A stretch of 64,000 nucleotides of DNA, taken from contig CAJXDP010000003.1 in assembly GCA_913052445.1 (NCBI GenBank), forward strand, positions 1-64,000. The letters are read 5' to 3'. A model generated the notes under the pieces. That model made no database searches, was not told the origin of the DNA, and worked only from the letters and a program-made list of their open reading frames with translations. The stretch is from an uncultured Formosa sp. Its GTDB lineage: Bacteria > Bacteroidota > Bacteroidia > Flavobacteriales > Flavobacteriaceae. Shown here piece after piece: positions 36,585-44,124 of this stretch; the stretch's first letter is position 1, and each line of letters opens with the position of its first letter. The translations under genes were made by a program, and so were the position numbers.

Positions 36585-36680
36585 AAAATACACTCTACAG
36601 CATATTATTAATTTCTCTCATACTCACACTATTTTTTTGTATTTTGCAAAGACTTAATTTTTAAAACAAAGATCGCCAAC

Positions 36681-37331
36681 ATGACAGCGTTAACAGATCA
36701 ATTACAGTATAACACAGAACGAGAGCACTTAATTATCCCTGAATATGGTAGACATTTACAGAAAATGATCAACCATGCAGTTGCTCAAGATTCTAAAGAA
36801 GAACGTAACCGTTTAGCAAAAGCAATAATCTCAATAATGGGAAATATGCAACCCCACTTACGCGATGTTCCTGATTTTCAACACAAACTTTGGGATCAGT
36901 TATTTATTATGTCAGATTTAAAATTAGATGCCGATTCTCCTTTTGAAATTCCTACTAAAGAAATGCTAAGTGTTCGTCCTGAACCGCTTAAGTATCCCCA
37001 GAATTTTCCTAAGTATCGTTTTTACGGAAATAACATAAAAACAATGATTGATGTGGCTAATACATGGGAATCTGGTGAGATGAAGGAAGCTTTGGAGTAT
37101 ACCATCGCTAATCATATGAAAAAATCTTTCTTGAACTGGAATAAGGATACTGTAGAAGATAGTGTCATTTTTGGACATCTATTTGAGCTTTCTGATGGGA
37201 AAATTGATTTACGTGATAGTAAAGAAGGTTTAAGTGATTCTACAAGTTTATTAAAAACACAACGTAAGTTTGCTAGCCATAAAAAGCCCGTTAAAAAGTC
37301 AAATCATCAGAGGAATCGAAAACGTTACTAA
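36681..37331 (+). CDS. DUF4290 family protein
   Basis: This 216-residue protein is found across Bacteroidota next to murA. LQYNTEREHLIIPEYGRHLQ and KMINHAVAQ are the family start; LRDVPDFQHKLWDQLFIMS and YPKYRFYG-like FPKYRFYGNNIKTMID follow. The last 25 residues are strongly basic (KKPVKKSNHQRNRKRY), which suggests nucleic acid or membrane contact. No function is established. The 28-base gap to murA suggests co-transcription. Confidence 0.88.
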   Translation: MTALTDQLQYNTEREHLIIPEYGRHLQKMINHAVAQDSKEERNRLAKAIISIMGNMQPHLRDVPDFQHKLWDQLFIMSDLKLDADSPFEIPTKEMLSVRPEPLKYPQNFPKYRFYGNNIKTMIDVANTWESGEMKEALEYTIANHMKKSFLNWNKDTVEDSVIFGHLFELSDGKIDLRDSKEGLSDSTSLLKTQRKFASHKKPVKKSNHQRNRKRY

Positions 37332-37359
37332 TTCTGTTTAATATTTAAACTACTCAACA

Positions 37360-38673
37360 TTGAAAACTTTTAAAATTGAAGGGGGTCACCAATTAAAAGG
37401 GTCGATTCAACCGCAAGGTGCCAAAAATGAAGCCTTACAAATATTATGTGCAGTTTTATTATCTCCAGAAAAAATTATAATTCATAATATTCCACAAATT
37501 ATTGACATCAACAAGCTGATTGTCTTATTAGAAAAGTTAGGAGTAAAAATTAATAAGCTAAAAAAGGGAAGCTATTCATTCCAGTCCGATGAAATTAATT
37601 TAGAGTACTTAGAAACGGAAGCCTTCAAGGTTGATGGTCGCGGACTTAGAGGGTCTATTATGATTGTTGGTCCCCTTTTAGCTCGATTTGGTAAAGGCTA
37701 TATCCCAAAACCTGGAGGTGATAAGATTGGTCGTAGACGTTTAGATACACACTTTGAAGGTTTTATTAAGCTAGGAGCAAACTTTAGATACAACCGTGAG
37801 GATCATTTTTACGGAGTAGAATCTAAAGAATTAAAAGGAACTTACATGTTATTAGATGAGGCTTCAGTAACTGGAACTGCTAATATTGTAATGGCAGCGG
37901 TCCTTGCAACTGGAACGACTACAATTTATAACGCTGCTTGTGAGCCTTATTTACAACAGCTTTGTAAAATGCTAAACAGGATGGGGGCTAAAATTTCTGG
38001 AATTGGTTCAAATATGCTAAAGATTGTAGGTGTGAAAAACCTAGGAGGTACAGAACATACTATGTTACCTGACATGATTGAAATTGGCAGTTGGATAGGA
38101 CTAGCCGCTATGACCAAAAGTGAATTAACCATAAAGAACGTGAGTTGGGATAACCTCGGAGTAATTCCTAACGTATTTCGTAAATTAGGAATTACATTAG
38201 AACGTAAAGGAGATGATATTTTCATTCCTGCACATACCAATGGATACGAAGTTCAAAATTATATTGATGGATCAATTTTGACTATTTCCGACGCACCTTG
38301 GCCTGGATTTACACCAGATTTATTGAGTATAATATTAGTAGTAGCGACACAAGCCAAAGGAAGTGTTTTGATTCATCAAAAAATGTTTGAAAGTCGCCTA
38401 TTTTTTGTCGATAAACTAATAGATATGGGAGCAAAAATCATCCTATGTGACCCTCACCGTGCTTCTGTTATAGGTCATGATTTTAAATCTACTTTGAAAT
38501 CTACAACGATGACCTCTCCAGATATAAGAGCAGGAGTATCCTTGTTAATTGCAGCTCTATCCGCTAAAGGAACTTCAACTATTCATAATATTGAACAAAT
38601 TGACAGAGGATATGAAAATATTGATGACCGTTTACGTGCTATTGGAGCTAAGATAGAACGGATAGATTTATGA
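37360..38673 (+). CDS. murA: UDP-N-acetylglucosamine 1-carboxyvinyltransferase, Asp-type
   Basis: MurA starts peptidoglycan synthesis by adding enolpyruvate from PEP to UDP-GlcNAc. It has 437 residues and a TTG start; no in-frame ATG is nearby, and the family N-terminus FKIEGGHQLKGSI..GAKNEAL fits. The loop that carries the catalytic Cys115 in E. coli (PGGCTIG) reads PGGDKIG here, so the residue is Asp121. In other bacteria this Cys-to-Asp form is active and naturally resistant to fosfomycin. The stop codon overlaps the ATG of a tiny phnA remnant. Confidence 0.96.
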   Translation: MKTFKIEGGHQLKGSIQPQGAKNEALQILCAVLLSPEKIIIHNIPQIIDINKLIVLLEKLGVKINKLKKGSYSFQSDEINLEYLETEAFKVDGRGLRGSIMIVGPLLARFGKGYIPKPGGDKIGRRRLDTHFEGFIKLGANFRYNREDHFYGVESKELKGTYMLLDEASVTGTANIVMAAVLATGTTTIYNAACEPYLQQLCKMLNRMGAKISGIGSNMLKIVGVKNLGGTEHTMLPDMIEIGSWIGLAAMTKSELTIKNVSWDNLGVIPNVFRKLGITLERKGDDIFIPAHTNGYEVQNYIDGSILTISDAPWPGFTPDLLSIILVVATQAKGSVLIHQKMFESRLFFVDKLIDMGAKIILCDPHRASVIGHDFKSTLKSTTMTSPDIRAGVSLLIAALSAKGTSTIHNIEQIDRGYENIDDRLRAIGAKIERIDL

Positions 38674-38753
38674 CGTTAGAAAACAAACTTCAAGAAAGAA
38701 GTCTCAAATCTTGTGAGTTGTGTAGAATTACAAAATTTGTAAAAAAACTCTAA
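38670..38753 (+). pseudogene. N-terminal remnant of a PhnA-type zinc-ribbon gene
   Basis: An ATG overlapping the murA stop opens a 27-codon frame with LENKLQERSLKSCELC (residues 3-18). That matches the start of PhnA-domain proteins (LE..L..RS...CELC), whose first zinc-ribbon Cys pair would be C15 and C18. After CRITKFVKKL the frame stops, directly abutting the convergent photolyase stop codon. The rest of a normal gene (more than 150 residues) is missing. I infer a deletion remnant, though a functional short peptide is possible. Confidence 0.6.
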
Positions 38754-40058
38754 TTATTTTCCTAATGCTTCTTTGTACGTTTTAAGGCAGCGCTCTCTAG
38801 CAAATTTATGATCAACCATAGGAGTAGGGTAGGTTAACTCTTGATATTCAGGGACCCACTTTTTAATGTATAAATGCTCTTTATCAAAGTTAGTTACTTG
38901 AGTCGTTGGATTAAAAATTCTGAAGTAAGGAGCTGCATCAACTCCACAACCAGCTACCCATTGCCAATTACTTACGTTACTAGAAAGTTCAAAATCGTGA
39001 AGTTTTTCAGCAAAATAGGCCTCTCCCCACCGCCAATCAATTAAAAGATGCTTACATAAGAAACTTCCAGCAAGCATACGTACACGATTGTGCATGAACC
39101 CGGTTTGGTTTAATTCTCTCATTCCAGCGTCTACAAGTGGATAGCCAGTATTTCCCTCACACCATTTTTGATACTCTGAAGAGTCATTACGCCATTTGAT
39201 AGCGTCGTATTGAGGTTTAAAACTTTGTGTAACTGTATGTGGGAAATGCCATAAAATCTGCATAAAAAATTCACGCCATATTAATTCCTTTAAAAATACT
39301 GTATTTTTAAATTGAATAGCTTTAGATACTATTTGACGCACACTTACAGATCCGAATCTTAAATGGGGTCCTAATTTTGATGTTCCGTTTATAGCTGGAA
39401 AGTTGCGTGTGGCCTCATAATTTTCTATTATACTCTTATCGATATCAAAGTGTGCCACTTTTACTGGACTAGTTTCAAATCCTAGTTGTATTAGTTCTAT
39501 CCAATTGTGAGTAGTAGTTTGAGAGCAGCTTGTGAGTAAGTTTTCGGACTTATAACTTTTACAATGATCAACATTAAAAGCAGCTAACCATTTTTTTGAA
39601 TAGGGAGTATAAACTTTATAAGGAAGCCCATCATCTTTAGTAATTTGATTACGTTCAAAAATCACCTGATCCTTGTATGATTTAAATGAAATTGATTTCT
39701 CTTTTAACAGATTAGAAATGGATTGATCTCTAGTTAGCGCATAAGGCTCATAATCATGGTTGCAATACACTGAACTCAACTCATAATCAACAGTTAGTTG
39801 GCTAAATATTATTTCAGGAGTTCCGCTAAATACTGATAGTTGACTTCCATAAGATTTTAAAGTATTATTTATTTCAGTAAGTCGCTTGTGAATAAATTCA
39901 ACTCTGGCATCTTGCTTAGGTAAGCAGTCAAGAATCTTTTGATCAAAAATAAAAATAGGAAGTACTGAGTCGTTGTTTTTCAAGGCCTCATATAATCCAT
40001 GATTATCATGCAGTCTCAAATCTCTTCTAAACCAAAAAATTGTAACTTTCGAATTCAT
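38754..40058 (-). CDS. phrB: Deoxyribodipyrimidine photolyase (class I-like CPD photolyase/cryptochrome)
   Basis: This FAD enzyme uses blue light to split pyrimidine dimers. About 434 residues start at the ATG at 40058; the TTG five codons earlier is less likely. The N-terminal antenna domain begins TIFWFRRDLRLHDN. The FAD domain has KLGPHLRFGSVSVR, LIWREFFMQILWHFPH, TGYPLVDAGMRELNQTGFMH and the core WQWVAGCGVDAAPYFRIFNP. The Trp residues of the electron-transfer chain appear retained. It is the last gene of a ten-gene unit and lies one base after the SRPBCC gene. CPD repair is the most likely activity; a cryptochrome role cannot be excluded. Confidence 0.93.
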   Translation of the reverse strand: MNSKVTIFWFRRDLRLHDNHGLYEALKNNDSVLPIFIFDQKILDCLPKQDARVEFIHKRLTEINNTLKSYGSQLSVFSGTPEIIFSQLTVDYELSSVYCNHDYEPYALTRDQSISNLLKEKSISFKSYKDQVIFERNQITKDDGLPYKVYTPYSKKWLAAFNVDHCKSYKSENLLTSCSQTTTHNWIELIQLGFETSPVKVAHFDIDKSIIENYEATRNFPAINGTSKLGPHLRFGSVSVRQIVSKAIQFKNTVFLKELIWREFFMQILWHFPHTVTQSFKPQYDAIKWRNDSSEYQKWCEGNTGYPLVDAGMRELNQTGFMHNRVRMLAGSFLCKHLLIDWRWGEAYFAEKLHDFELSSNVSNWQWVAGCGVDAAPYFRIFNPTTQVTNFDKEHLYIKKWVPEYQELTYPTPMVDHKFARERCLKTYKEALGK

Positions 40059-40059
40059 A

Positions 40060-40521
40060 TTAGTACTCTCCAAATAATTCTATTAATTTTTTCTGTCTGT
40101 GTGCGAAAATCTCTTCCAACTTGGGTTTTACAATAAAGGGATGTACAAGCTGCCCTAACCATCCCATCGGAACTTTATAGTCTATTATATCCTCCATTTC
40201 TACTCCGCCATCAATCGCCTTAATGAAATGCTTGTGATGCCATAATGCGTAAGGACCAAAGCGTTGTTCGTCTACAAAATAGTGTAGATCCTTTACATGG
40301 GTAATTTCAGTAACCCATTTCGTTTTGATTCCCAAAATAGGCGTTACAATATATTGAATAATTTGGCCTGGGTACATTGGACGATCAAAACCTGATAAAA
40401 TATCAAAACACATATAATCTGGGGTAATGGTTTTTAGGTTTTCAGGGTTTGATAAAAACGACCAAGCTTTTTCTACACTAATTGGTAATTTTTGTTTTTT
40501 ATGTAATTGGTAAATCTTCAT
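40060..40521 (-). CDS. SRPBCC family protein (light-cluster type)
   Basis: This 153-residue helix-grip protein begins KIYQLHKKQKLPISVEKAWS and contains PYALWHHKHFIKA and DIIDYKVPMGWLG, as in the ligand-binding SRPBCC proteins often annotated as cell-division inhibitors and often found beside photolyases. A bound hydrophobic ligand is probable but unidentified. It lies directly between tspO (1-base gap) and the photolyase gene (1-base gap). Its place in the operon suggests a role in light or oxidative stress. Confidence 0.85.
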   Translation of the reverse strand: MKIYQLHKKQKLPISVEKAWSFLSNPENLKTITPDYMCFDILSGFDRPMYPGQIIQYIVTPILGIKTKWVTEITHVKDLHYFVDEQRFGPYALWHHKHFIKAIDGGVEMEDIIDYKVPMGWLGQLVHPFIVKPKLEEIFAHRQKKLIELFGEY

Positions 40522-40522
40522 C

Positions 40523-40984
40523 TTAGTTATGTAAAGCTATGTAAAGGTTTAATGAAGTGGCTAGTACTAACCATATGCAATATGGAAGCACGAAAAGTCG
40601 TTTGTTCTTAATTTTAGTCTTAAAGGCTATTAAAAAATAGAACATTAAAAAGGTTAAAAATAATATATTTATTAATCCTATAATTATTAGGTGTTTATTA
40701 AAAAATAGATAATTCCAAAATATATTTAGCATAAGCTGAGCTCCAAAAAGTGCTAAGACCTTTTTAGATCTATCAACTTGAATCAAATAAGACATGAAAG
40801 CTGAAAAAAGTAACATTATGACGCTCCAAGCGATTCCGAATACCCAACCTGGGGGTGACCATGGCGCTTGGTTCAGATTTGTGTACCATTGTGTTTTTGG
40901 ACCATTGTTCATTAGCCAGCTACCAATTGCTAATGCACTAAAGTTGATAATAGTAAATAAGATGAAATTTTTATAAAACTTCAT
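40523..40984 (-). CDS. tspO: TspO/MBR family membrane protein
   Basis: This 153-residue protein has five transmembrane helices and the family core WYTNLNQAPWSPPGWVFGIAW (split near residues 34-54), with WNYLFFNKH and a final LNLYIAL. TspO proteins bind porphyrins and can degrade protoporphyrin IX in light, and they respond to oxygen and stress. Neighbouring photolyase, glutathione peroxidase and UbiB-type kinase genes fit protection from photosensitised damage. It is packed without a gap against the small Lacal_2735 gene. Confidence 0.94.
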   Translation of the reverse strand: MKFYKNFILFTIINFSALAIGSWLMNNGPKTQWYTNLNQAPWSPPGWVFGIAWSVIMLLFSAFMSYLIQVDRSKKVLALFGAQLMLNIFWNYLFFNKHLIIIGLINILFLTFLMFYFLIAFKTKIKNKRLFVLPYCIWLVLATSLNLYIALHN

Positions 40985-41152
40985 TTAGCTATTTAGTTTG
41001 TCTATTTCATCCAATAGTTTCTGAGCTTCAGCATATTTTAAGTCGCTTGCAGAGCGGTTAGTTGTTGAAAGCTCATGCCATTCAGACATTAATTTTTTGT
41101 AACGATCTTGAAGTTTTTCTACTGGGGACTTTCTATTGAATATTCCAAACAT
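40985..41152 (-). CDS. Small Lacal_2735-family protein
   Basis: This 55-codon gene, too short for many gene finders, fills the gap between tspO and the peroxidase gene with only 0 and 3 bases to spare. The product begins MFGIFNRKSPVEKLQDRYKK and continues LMSEWHELSTTNRSASDLKY, then ends DEIDKLNS. It is helical and charged, and matches the small flavobacterial family I know as Lacal_2735, which has no known function. Its spacing and codon pattern support a real gene. Confidence 0.8.
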   Translation of the reverse strand: MFGIFNRKSPVEKLQDRYKKLMSEWHELSTTNRSASDLKYAEAQKLLDEIDKLNS

Positions 41153-41155
41153 ATG

Positions 41156-41713
41156 TTACTTTAATTGTCGGGTTATTTTACTGCTTAGAGGTTTAGTTAT
41201 TGAGTAAAAATAATCTATAAACTGTCCATTACCATTTACTAAGTACTTATGGAAATTCCATTTTACCGAGGTATTTTCAACTCCGTTTAAATCCTTGTTT
41301 GTCAGCCATTGATACAATGGATGTTGATTTTTTCCTTTTACATCCACTTTTTCAGTAATTAAAAAGGTAACTCCATAATTTTTCTTACAAAATGTCTGTA
41401 TGGCTTCGGATGTTCCTGGTTCTTGTCCTCCAAATTGATTACAAGGAACTCCTATTACCATTAACTTTTCTTTGTAGTTGTCATATAGTTTTTGAAGATC
41501 TTCGTACTGTCCAGTAAACCCACATTCTGAAGCCACATTTACAAATAACAGATATTTACCTTTGTAGTTATTTAAATCGATAGGGGCTCCATCAATGGCA
41601 TTAATCTTAATATCATAAAGAGATGTCATATTTTCTTTGGATTTTAGTTCTGAAATAGAGGTGAATGAAAAAATTAACAGGATAAATACGGCACTAATTT
41701 TTATAAATTTCAT
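41156..41713 (-). CDS. Glutathione peroxidase family protein (exported, Cys type)
   Basis: A hydrophobic N-terminus (MKFIKISAVFILLIFSFTSIS) suggests export to the periplasm or anchoring. The start is set at the ATG at 41713; an upstream TTG frame would overlap the SDR gene more. The catalytic loop is NVASECGFTGQYEDLQKLY, with Cys instead of selenocysteine, plus GVPCNQFGGQEPG and KWNFHKYLV for the Gln/Trp/Asn tetrad. Such enzymes mostly use thioredoxin to reduce hydroperoxides. In the photolyase unit it points to control of lipid peroxides caused by light. Confidence 0.93.
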   Translation of the reverse strand: MKFIKISAVFILLIFSFTSISELKSKENMTSLYDIKINAIDGAPIDLNNYKGKYLLFVNVASECGFTGQYEDLQKLYDNYKEKLMVIGVPCNQFGGQEPGTSEAIQTFCKKNYGVTFLITEKVDVKGKNQHPLYQWLTNKDLNGVENTSVKWNFHKYLVNGNGQFIDYFYSITKPLSSKITRQLK

Positions 41714-41717
41714 TTGT

Positions 41718-42401
41718 TTAAAGTTTAAGTGATACAATACCACAGTCTAGATTAAATATTTGTCCAGAAATTGATTTAGAAACATCTGACAAAAGGTAGG
41801 TTGCCATTGCTGCAACTTCTTTAGGTTCTAAGTATTTTTTTAATGGATGTCTTTGAACTGTACTCTCTATCATTCGTTCATTTCTAAGAAATTTAGCTGC
41901 TAGCTCAGTATCGGTAATGGTCGGTGCTATAGCATTAACTCTTATTTTTGGCGCTAGGTCTGCTGCAACCGATTTTGTAAGTCCTTCAACTGCTGATTTT
42001 GCGGTTGCTATGCTAGCGTGAAAGGGCATGCCTAGCTTAGTAGCAACGGTACTAAATAATACGATAGAAGCTGATTCACTTTGTGAAAGTGCTTTTGTGT
42101 ATGTTTGAATAGATTTAACAGCTCCAATCACATTGATTTCAAAATCTGTTTTAAAGTCTTCAATAGTTAGCCTGTTGAATGGCTTTAAGTTTATACTACC
42201 TGGACAATAAATCAAACCATCAGCGACGTCAATTACAGGTAACTCTTCTGTTAATATGTCGCAGCTGTGATGAGAAAGGTTTTCGTGTACAATTCCTGGA
42301 GGAGTTCTACTTATGTTAATTACCTGATGGTTTGAAAGTAAACTTTCTGTAATTGCTTTTCCAATTCCTTTGGAGCCGCCAATAATAATAATTTTTTTCA
42401 T
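41718..42401 (-). CDS. Atypical short-chain dehydrogenase/reductase
   Basis: This 227-residue Rossmann protein has the NAD(P) loop GGSKGIGKAI (about 8-17), the NxxG-type segment EINVIGAV and the catalytic-Ser segment VLFSTVA (S117). The usual YxxxK reads IATAK, so the catalytic Tyr is Ile131 while Lys135 remains. Classic SDR chemistry may therefore be lost or altered. I believe similar HASxAxAK proteins occur in other photolyase clusters, so this may be a defined subfamily. It overlaps the next upstream gene by four bases. Confidence 0.88.
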   Translation of the reverse strand: MKKIIIIGGSKGIGKAITESLLSNHQVINISRTPPGIVHENLSHHSCDILTEELPVIDVADGLIYCPGSINLKPFNRLTIEDFKTDFEINVIGAVKSIQTYTKALSQSESASIVLFSTVATKLGMPFHASIATAKSAVEGLTKSVAADLAPKIRVNAIAPTITDTELAAKFLRNERMIESTVQRHPLKKYLEPKEVAAMATYLLSDVSKSISGQIFNLDCGIVSLKL

Positions 42402-42622
42402 GCTGTTAGGGGACGTCCTTTTAAACGCTTTTCAATTTTTTGTTTAATAACAGTTAGTCGTTTCATTAAATCCATTAGATTAGGATCATTATTGGTTTTG
42501 TAAATTTCATTTACACCAAGTATTAGACTCTTCACTTCTCTAGAGGCTTCTATACGCTCACTTGTCGTTTTGAAAGTAACTGGCTTTAATTCAAAAGCTT
42601 CTGCTTGTTTGATAATATCCAT
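42398..42622 (-). CDS. Small uncharacterized helical protein of the photolyase operon
   Basis: This 74-residue soluble protein begins MDIIKQAEAFELKPVTFKTT and ends VIKQKIEKRLKGRPLTA. It is mostly helical with a basic C-terminus and has no signal peptide. I do not recognise a named family. Its start lies two bases after the folE stop and its end overlaps the SDR gene by four bases, which strongly supports a real, co-translated gene. Function unknown. Confidence 0.7.
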   Translation of the reverse strand: MDIIKQAEAFELKPVTFKTTSERIEASREVKSLILGVNEIYKTNNDPNLMDLMKRLTVIKQKIEKRLKGRPLTA

Positions 42623-42624
42623 AT

Positions 42625-43314
42625 TTATAGTTTTAAATAATTTTGTAGTTCAGTTATTTTCGCTGAGGAATTAAAAGATCCCCCATAAAAAGAGGTTACA
42701 GTAGTAGATGTATCATCCTTAATGCCTCTTGATGAAACGCAGAGGTGTTTGGCGTCAATAATAACGGCAACATCATCTGTACCTAAAATAAATTTTAATT
42801 CTTCTGCAATTTGGTTTGTAAGCCTTTCTTGGACTTGTGGTCTCTTGGCGTAATACTGAACAATACGGTTTAATTTAGAAAGCCCAATCACTTTACCTGA
42901 AGAAATATACGCAATGTGAGCCTTTCCGATTATAGGGACAAAATGATGCTCGCAGTTTGAATAAAAAGTAATTTCTTTTTCTACTAACATTTGATTGTAT
43001 TGATATTTATTATCAAACAAAGCTACTTTAGGTTTGTTAGCCGGATTGAGTCCAGAAAATATTTCATCTATGTACATTTTTGCAACTCTTTCTGGAGTTC
43101 CTTTTAGTGAGTCATCTTTAAGGTCTAGCCCAATTACATCCATAATTTCTTCAAATAAAATAGAGATTTTGGCTTTCTTTTCTTCGTCACTAAGTTTGAA
43201 AGCGTCTTTTTTCATTGGCGTTTCTAAACCAGTAAAGAGGTGATCTTCTCCAATTTCATGATTAGATAATCCATTTAAAACATTTGTATCTATGGTAGTA
43301 GTTTGATTATTCAT
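42625..43314 (-). CDS. folE: GTP cyclohydrolase I
   Basis: FolE converts GTP to 7,8-dihydroneopterin triphosphate, the first step to folates and pterins. It has 229 residues with an N-terminal extension (about 1-45). Zinc ligands are in SNCEHHFVPIIG (about 121-132) and KHLCVSSRG, and GLSKLNRIVQYYAKRPQVQE is the active-site helix. Here the gene lies inside a photolyase operon, not a folate operon. This suggests it supplies pterin for the photolyase antenna (such as MTHF) or for another pterin cofactor. Confidence 0.95.
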   Translation of the reverse strand: MNNQTTTIDTNVLNGLSNHEIGEDHLFTGLETPMKKDAFKLSDEEKKAKISILFEEIMDVIGLDLKDDSLKGTPERVAKMYIDEIFSGLNPANKPKVALFDNKYQYNQMLVEKEITFYSNCEHHFVPIIGKAHIAYISSGKVIGLSKLNRIVQYYAKRPQVQERLTNQIAEELKFILGTDDVAVIIDAKHLCVSSRGIKDDTSTTVTSFYGGSFNSSAKITELQNYLKL

Positions 43315-43322
43315 GATATATT

Positions 43323-43595
43323 TTAACGCTTTGATATTTTGTTATGAGTTATTTGTCGCTGTCTAGAACATTTAAATCTACCCGATTCAAAAGACCTCAA
43401 CTTTTGATGTTTTGTTTTCCTTCCTTGTACTCGAGATCGCCATAAACGGAAACTTTTAGGTTTCATATAGGTACGCATTAACTTAATAACTTCTTGCTCA
43501 CTAATTTTAAATTGGTGTTCAATAGCTTCAAAAGTAGTTCGGTCTTCCCAAGCCATTTCTATAATTCTATCAAGTTCTAGTGTATTAAAACTCAT
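43323..43595 (-). CDS. TIGR03643 family protein
   Basis: This 90-residue basic protein has LDRIIEMAWEDRTTFEAIEH, then QFKISEQEVIKLMR and MKPKSFRLWRSRVQGRKTKH, the core of TIGR03643. Residues 15-50 look like a helix-turn-helix, so DNA binding is possible, but no function has been shown to my knowledge. The C-terminal third is very basic and probably disordered. It overlaps the upstream gene by four bases and lies eight bases before folE. The family is often found near cryptochrome/photolyase genes. Confidence 0.85.
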   Translation of the reverse strand: MSFNTLELDRIIEMAWEDRTTFEAIEHQFKISEQEVIKLMRTYMKPKSFRLWRSRVQGRKTKHQKLRSFESGRFKCSRQRQITHNKISKR

Positions 43596-44020
43596 GATAC
43601 AGGAAGTTTGTATTGTTCGTCATATTGTATTTTCTCGTATAGCAATGTACTCAGAAAACTTTTGTTTTCGTAAAAATTTTTGGATTTTTTAAAATGAATA
43701 AATTTTCCCTGGGCATGAATACTCATACCATCAGTTTTATATATAACTAGATGATAAAAAGGAATGGCCCATGTGTAGTTTTTATGTCCTTTTGTTATGT
43801 GAATTAAAATTCCTTTTTTACGCATCTCAATATTGGCGTAATTGATATCGGAAATCTTATTTAAAATGACATTTAAGTTAGGGCTCACATTTTCAACAAT
43901 CATCCGTTTTGAACCCACCCCGTTTCGTTTTAAAGTCTCAAATAAAGTATAGGGCTTGCCAACAAAATTATCAAGTGATTTTTTGTGTTCCTTGTTGTAG
44001 TATGTTGTATCAAGAACCAA
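43592..44020 (-). CDS. Uncharacterized protein at the head of the photolyase operon
   Basis: This 142-residue protein is not a family I recognise. It starts with TTG at 44020: an in-frame TAA lies 12 bases upstream and the first in-frame ATG is about 39 codons in. The middle is beta-rich (KGILIHITKGHKNYTWAIPFYHLVIYKTDGMSIH, in part), like a small PH-type or lipocalin-like domain, but this is only an impression. A -7 element TATGTTTG sits just upstream. It begins a unit of ten tightly packed genes down to the CPD photolyase. Confidence 0.65.
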   Translation of the reverse strand: MVLDTTYYNKEHKKSLDNFVGKPYTLFETLKRNGVGSKRMIVENVSPNLNVILNKISDINYANIEMRKKGILIHITKGHKNYTWAIPFYHLVIYKTDGMSIHAQGKFIHFKKSKNFYENKSFLSTLLYEKIQYDEQYKLPVS

Positions 44021-44026
44021 TTTTAT

Positions 44027-44045
44027 TGTTTAGTTTTCAAACATA
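44027..44045 (-). promoter_or_regulatory. -7 element and TGTTT/AAACA dyad before the photolyase-folE unit
   Basis: On the minus strand TATGTTTG (44045-44038) is a full -7 match, ending 17 bases before the TTG start codon. It is overlapped by the dyad TGTTT-N7-AAACA (44043-44027), which would cover the transcript start and could be a repressor site. A -33 element is not obvious. Confidence 0.4.
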
Positions 44046-44124
44046 CATAATGTTAAGTCATTTAAAATGAGAATTAAATAAATATTAACATTTTACTGTT
44101 TACTCAATGGGTAAAGGAGGCACT

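Noticed and set aside
41156..41713. Selenocysteine in the glutathione peroxidase
   Set aside because: The active-site codon encodes Cys, and there is no in-frame TGA or SECIS-like element.
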